A stretch of DNA of 7,644 bases from CAZPBC01 sp964584775 (GTDB lineage Bacteria > Chlamydiota > Chlamydiia > Chlamydiales > SLFE01). Location: positions 1 through 7,644 of the forward strand of contig CAZPBC010000064.1 in NCBI GenBank assembly GCA_964584775.1. The letters run 5' to 3'. A program made the position numbers and the translations under genes. Shown one piece after another: positions 5,619 through 7,644 of this stretch; the stretch's first letter is position 1; each line of letters opens with the position of its first letter. The notes under the pieces are model-generated. The model had not been told where the DNA came from and ran no database searches. It saw only the letters and a program-made list of their open reading frames with translations.

Positions 5619-7481
5619 ATGTATCACATCACACCACAAAACTGCCGTGACGTTTCCCCTGGAGAAATGCGTGCGGCATGGCTTAACTTTCATGCTGCAA
5701 AAGAAAAAATCCACCCGCTTCTCACCATTGAGGAGAGACGGTTCTTTTCAGCCCTTTTTAGCAGAACGCTTCGCGACCTAGTAGGTTGTCTCGGAGCAAG
5801 CGTCGGACTCATCAAATGGGAAGTCGCTGTCTTAACGACGATTTCAAAAGCGATTGTTCCTAGGACAGCGATTGCCTGGCAAAAGCAATTAGGGCTCGAT
5901 AAAGTCCCTATGATGGGACACATTGAAACGACTGACGAAACCATCAATCCAAACCAAAGAGCCGTATTAGCTGCAATTGAACGCTTTCAGCGAGCTGCAG
6001 GAATTGAACTCCAGACGACCCCTCCACACGTTGTCAATCTATCCGCAGACCACGCCCTTCTCGTCAGCACCCCTACGACCATCACCGAGCGGACCCGTCT
6101 ACAAGTTTTGCAAATTGACTGGTTAAATGATGTCTCAAGCTCGCTTCATTCAATCTCGAAAGTGCAAGAGACGGTGGGATCTAATCCCTCTTCCCTTCCT
6201 TGTTCCATCACCGCTATCCCTAAGGGAAGATTCATTATCCACGACAAGTACCGTTACTCAAAATCAGATCAGGTCGTCATTAAGTTGGCTTTCTTTGCAA
6301 AGACAGCCCTCCCTATCGTTAGGAGAAAAACGCCCACTGATCTTGCCAAGACTCCTGCACAAAAACACTACCTCCAGCTCTACCCTCCCCTCTATCAAGT
6401 AGAGCGTTATAGCAAAAAACGAAAGATCTTTGTGATGGAGGTCGGCTATCCACTCTTCAGTGGACCTATCTCGCATATCTTGGGTTTCAAGCTCCCCTTA
6501 GCGACTATAAAGACGATCGCTCTAGAGTTGTTGGAAACCGTTGCAAAACTGCATGAAGCAGGTTTCGCCCATACAAAAATTAGCCCTGATCATATTCTTC
6601 TAAAGCTTTCCAAAGAGAAGGGAGATTTTATGGGAATGATGCTTGCTGGCTGGTCTCACACCATCCAAAAGGAAGGTAATGAGCGTAAATTTCTTGAAGA
6701 GTCCCTCGCTGACATCGTAAATACCGTGGGAATCATCTTTATTCTCATGATCCTCCACGACCTGGATTGTACCCCGCTCAGCCGGGTCGTCGACACCGAA
6801 AAGCTTCGCGAAGCTCTGCGTGAAGAGAAAACACGATACGGCCGTCACTATGGAGATTTTGTTAAAAATCCTAAATGGAAAGCTCGCGATTTCCTTCAGT
6901 TCTTTCAGCGTTACTTTGATTCACCTCAACTCTATGAAATTGACGAGGACTGGGAGCTGATGCAACAAGCGAGTCCACAAAAATTCTTTCCTACAAGTCA
7001 GTTTGTCATCCATAAAGATTGTCATCGCTTTCCATTTGATGTGTGGACCGACATGCTCGACCAAGATGGCGAGCAAAGACTCAGGCACGTGCTTGTCGAA
7101 AGTATTCGACCAAAGCTAGAAGAAGAGGCTCGGGGGGCAGGAAAAACTCCCCCCTACATCCTTAAATCTCTCGACCTTCTTCCCTTTGAAGTCGCTGCAA
7201 GCCTTCTCAAAAAAGAACCTATTCTAGATCATTATCTAGAGCACTTACATACTGTCGGAAACCCCATCACCATTTACGACCTACGAGAATTAGCCGTTCT
7301 TCTGGATTTTATGATAAAAATCTATCAGCGCTTTGATGAACACACGCTCTTTTGTTCGGACACAGTTGGAGAAGGTCCTGGCACGTTACATATCCTCCAA
7401 ACAAAAGAGGGCTACTTTTTATTGACAGCGAAAGAGTCGATTTCAGTAGTTACATTCGAAGAAAACGGGAGCGCTTCATAA
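5619..7481 (+). CDS. Pseudokinase-domain protein with unrecognised N- and C-terminal regions
   Basis: The middle of this 620-residue protein (about 200-435) follows the eukaryotic-type Ser/Thr kinase fold without the catalytic residues. QVVIK (218-222) matches the beta-3 VAIK strand with K222 kept. FVMEV (271-275) fits the hinge. A helix at 294-314 leads to HTKISPDHILL (318-328), which aligns with the catalytic loop HRDLKPENILL but has Lys for the catalytic Asp (K320), Ser for Lys (S322) and His for Asn (H325). AGW (343-345) replaces DFG. LADIVNTVGIIFILMIL (363-379) fits helix F. No glycine-rich loop is visible. The likely role is therefore a non-catalytic scaffold, allosteric regulator or ligand-binding protein. 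Residues 1-195 and 440-620 are not recognised; both look soluble and no signal peptide is seen. No Shine-Dalgarno precedes the ATG at 5619. A GGAG sits 2 bases before Met17 (5667), too close to be ideal, so the start is uncertain. It is divergent from the protease-ankyrin gene. The ORF is firm; the pseudokinase reading is good but motif-based. Confidence 0.8.
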   Translation: MYHITPQNCRDVSPGEMRAAWLNFHAAKEKIHPLLTIEERRFFSALFSRTLRDLVGCLGASVGLIKWEVAVLTTISKAIVPRTAIAWQKQLGLDKVPMMGHIETTDETINPNQRAVLAAIERFQRAAGIELQTTPPHVVNLSADHALLVSTPTTITERTRLQVLQIDWLNDVSSSLHSISKVQETVGSNPSSLPCSITAIPKGRFIIHDKYRYSKSDQVVIKLAFFAKTALPIVRRKTPTDLAKTPAQKHYLQLYPPLYQVERYSKKRKIFVMEVGYPLFSGPISHILGFKLPLATIKTIALELLETVAKLHEAGFAHTKISPDHILLKLSKEKGDFMGMMLAGWSHTIQKEGNERKFLEESLADIVNTVGIIFILMILHDLDCTPLSRVVDTEKLREALREEKTRYGRHYGDFVKNPKWKARDFLQFFQRYFDSPQLYEIDEDWELMQQASPQKFFPTSQFVIHKDCHRFPFDVWTDMLDQDGEQRLRHVLVESIRPKLEEEARGAGKTPPYILKSLDLLPFEVAASLLKKEPILDHYLEHLHTVGNPITIYDLRELAVLLDFMIKIYQRFDEHTLFCSDTVGEGPGTLHILQTKEGYFLLTAKESISVVTFEENGSAS

Positions 7482-7526
7482 ATCACCTGGACCTGTAAAT
7501 TTCTTTCGGCTGAACTCTTCCTTTGA

Positions 7527-7643
7527 TTAGCTTGTCAGAACCTCCTTTTCTGGTCGCTGAACACGTCTCAACTCCACCTCACTCCACTTCATAGAGTAAT
7601 GAGTTACAGGGTTCTTTCCGTCATAGATATAGGATTTTGCAAG
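7527..7643 (-). CDS. Possible C-terminal end of a minus-strand gene entering from the right
   Basis: On the minus strand a frame open from the window edge encodes 38 residues ending in RPEKEVLTS and stops at TAA (7529-7527). It is hydrophilic and protein-like (for example YIYDGKNPVTHYSMKW), and it would converge on the pseudokinase gene with a 45-base gap. An open run this short can occur by chance, and no family is recognised. No clear terminator hairpin is visible in 7482-7526. Confidence 0.35.
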   Translation of the reverse strand, partial: LAKSYIYDGKNPVTHYSMKWSEVELRRVQRPEKEVLTS

Positions 7644-7644
7644 A

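Noticed and set aside
6127..6848. Overlapping ORFs in other frames inside the pseudokinase gene (6127-6402 plus, 6264-6476 and 6600-6848 minus)
   Set aside because: They lie wholly inside a long coherent coding frame and show no domain, composition or start-site support.
7599..7644. ATG at 7599 opening a plus-strand frame to the window edge
   Set aside because: Only 15 codons are visible, there is no Shine-Dalgarno, and it overlaps the better-looking minus-strand open frame ending at 7527.

Overview
The window reads as bacterial DNA, probably from a host-associated or intracellular lineage. The support is a 1162-residue ankyrin-repeat protein, a eukaryotic-type kinase fold that has lost its catalytic residues, and a moderate-GC genome with AT-rich intergenic DNA. 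A chlamydia-like (Parachlamydia/Waddlia/Simkania-type) origin would fit, but that is an inference from gene style; no rRNA or other taxonomic marker is present.

Layout. Bases 1 to about 155 are AT-rich (41 G/C in the first 150 bases) and encode an internal piece of an NAD-dependent sugar epimerase/dehydratase. At about 150-165 the sequence switches abruptly in composition and reading frame to the 3' part of an ABC exporter gene (end of the membrane domain plus a complete ATPase domain). The join is either a real deletion/recombination scar or an assembly chimera. The exporter overlaps queC (7-cyano-7-deazaguanine synthase, queuosine/preQ0 pathway) by 11 bases, an operon-like arrangement. queC converges on the ankyrin gene with 8 bases between the two stop codons.

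The minus-strand gene at 1907-5395 encodes a cytoplasmic-looking trypsin-fold serine protease domain (H86/D145/S216) fused to about 25 ankyrin repeats. Parts of the repeat array show recent 99-bp expansion. A 223-bp AT-rich spacer (5396-5618) holds both start regions of a divergent pair: the protease-ankyrin gene to the left, and to the right a 620-residue protein whose middle is a degenerate protein kinase (pseudokinase). A short minus-strand open frame enters from the right edge and ends at 7527.

How the genes relate. The exporter and queC look like housekeeping genes sharing a transcript. The protease-ankyrin and pseudokinase genes form the accessory part. Both carry folds typical of host-directed effectors or regulators, and they share one intergenic control region. 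A functional link between them is a hypothesis, not something the sequence proves.
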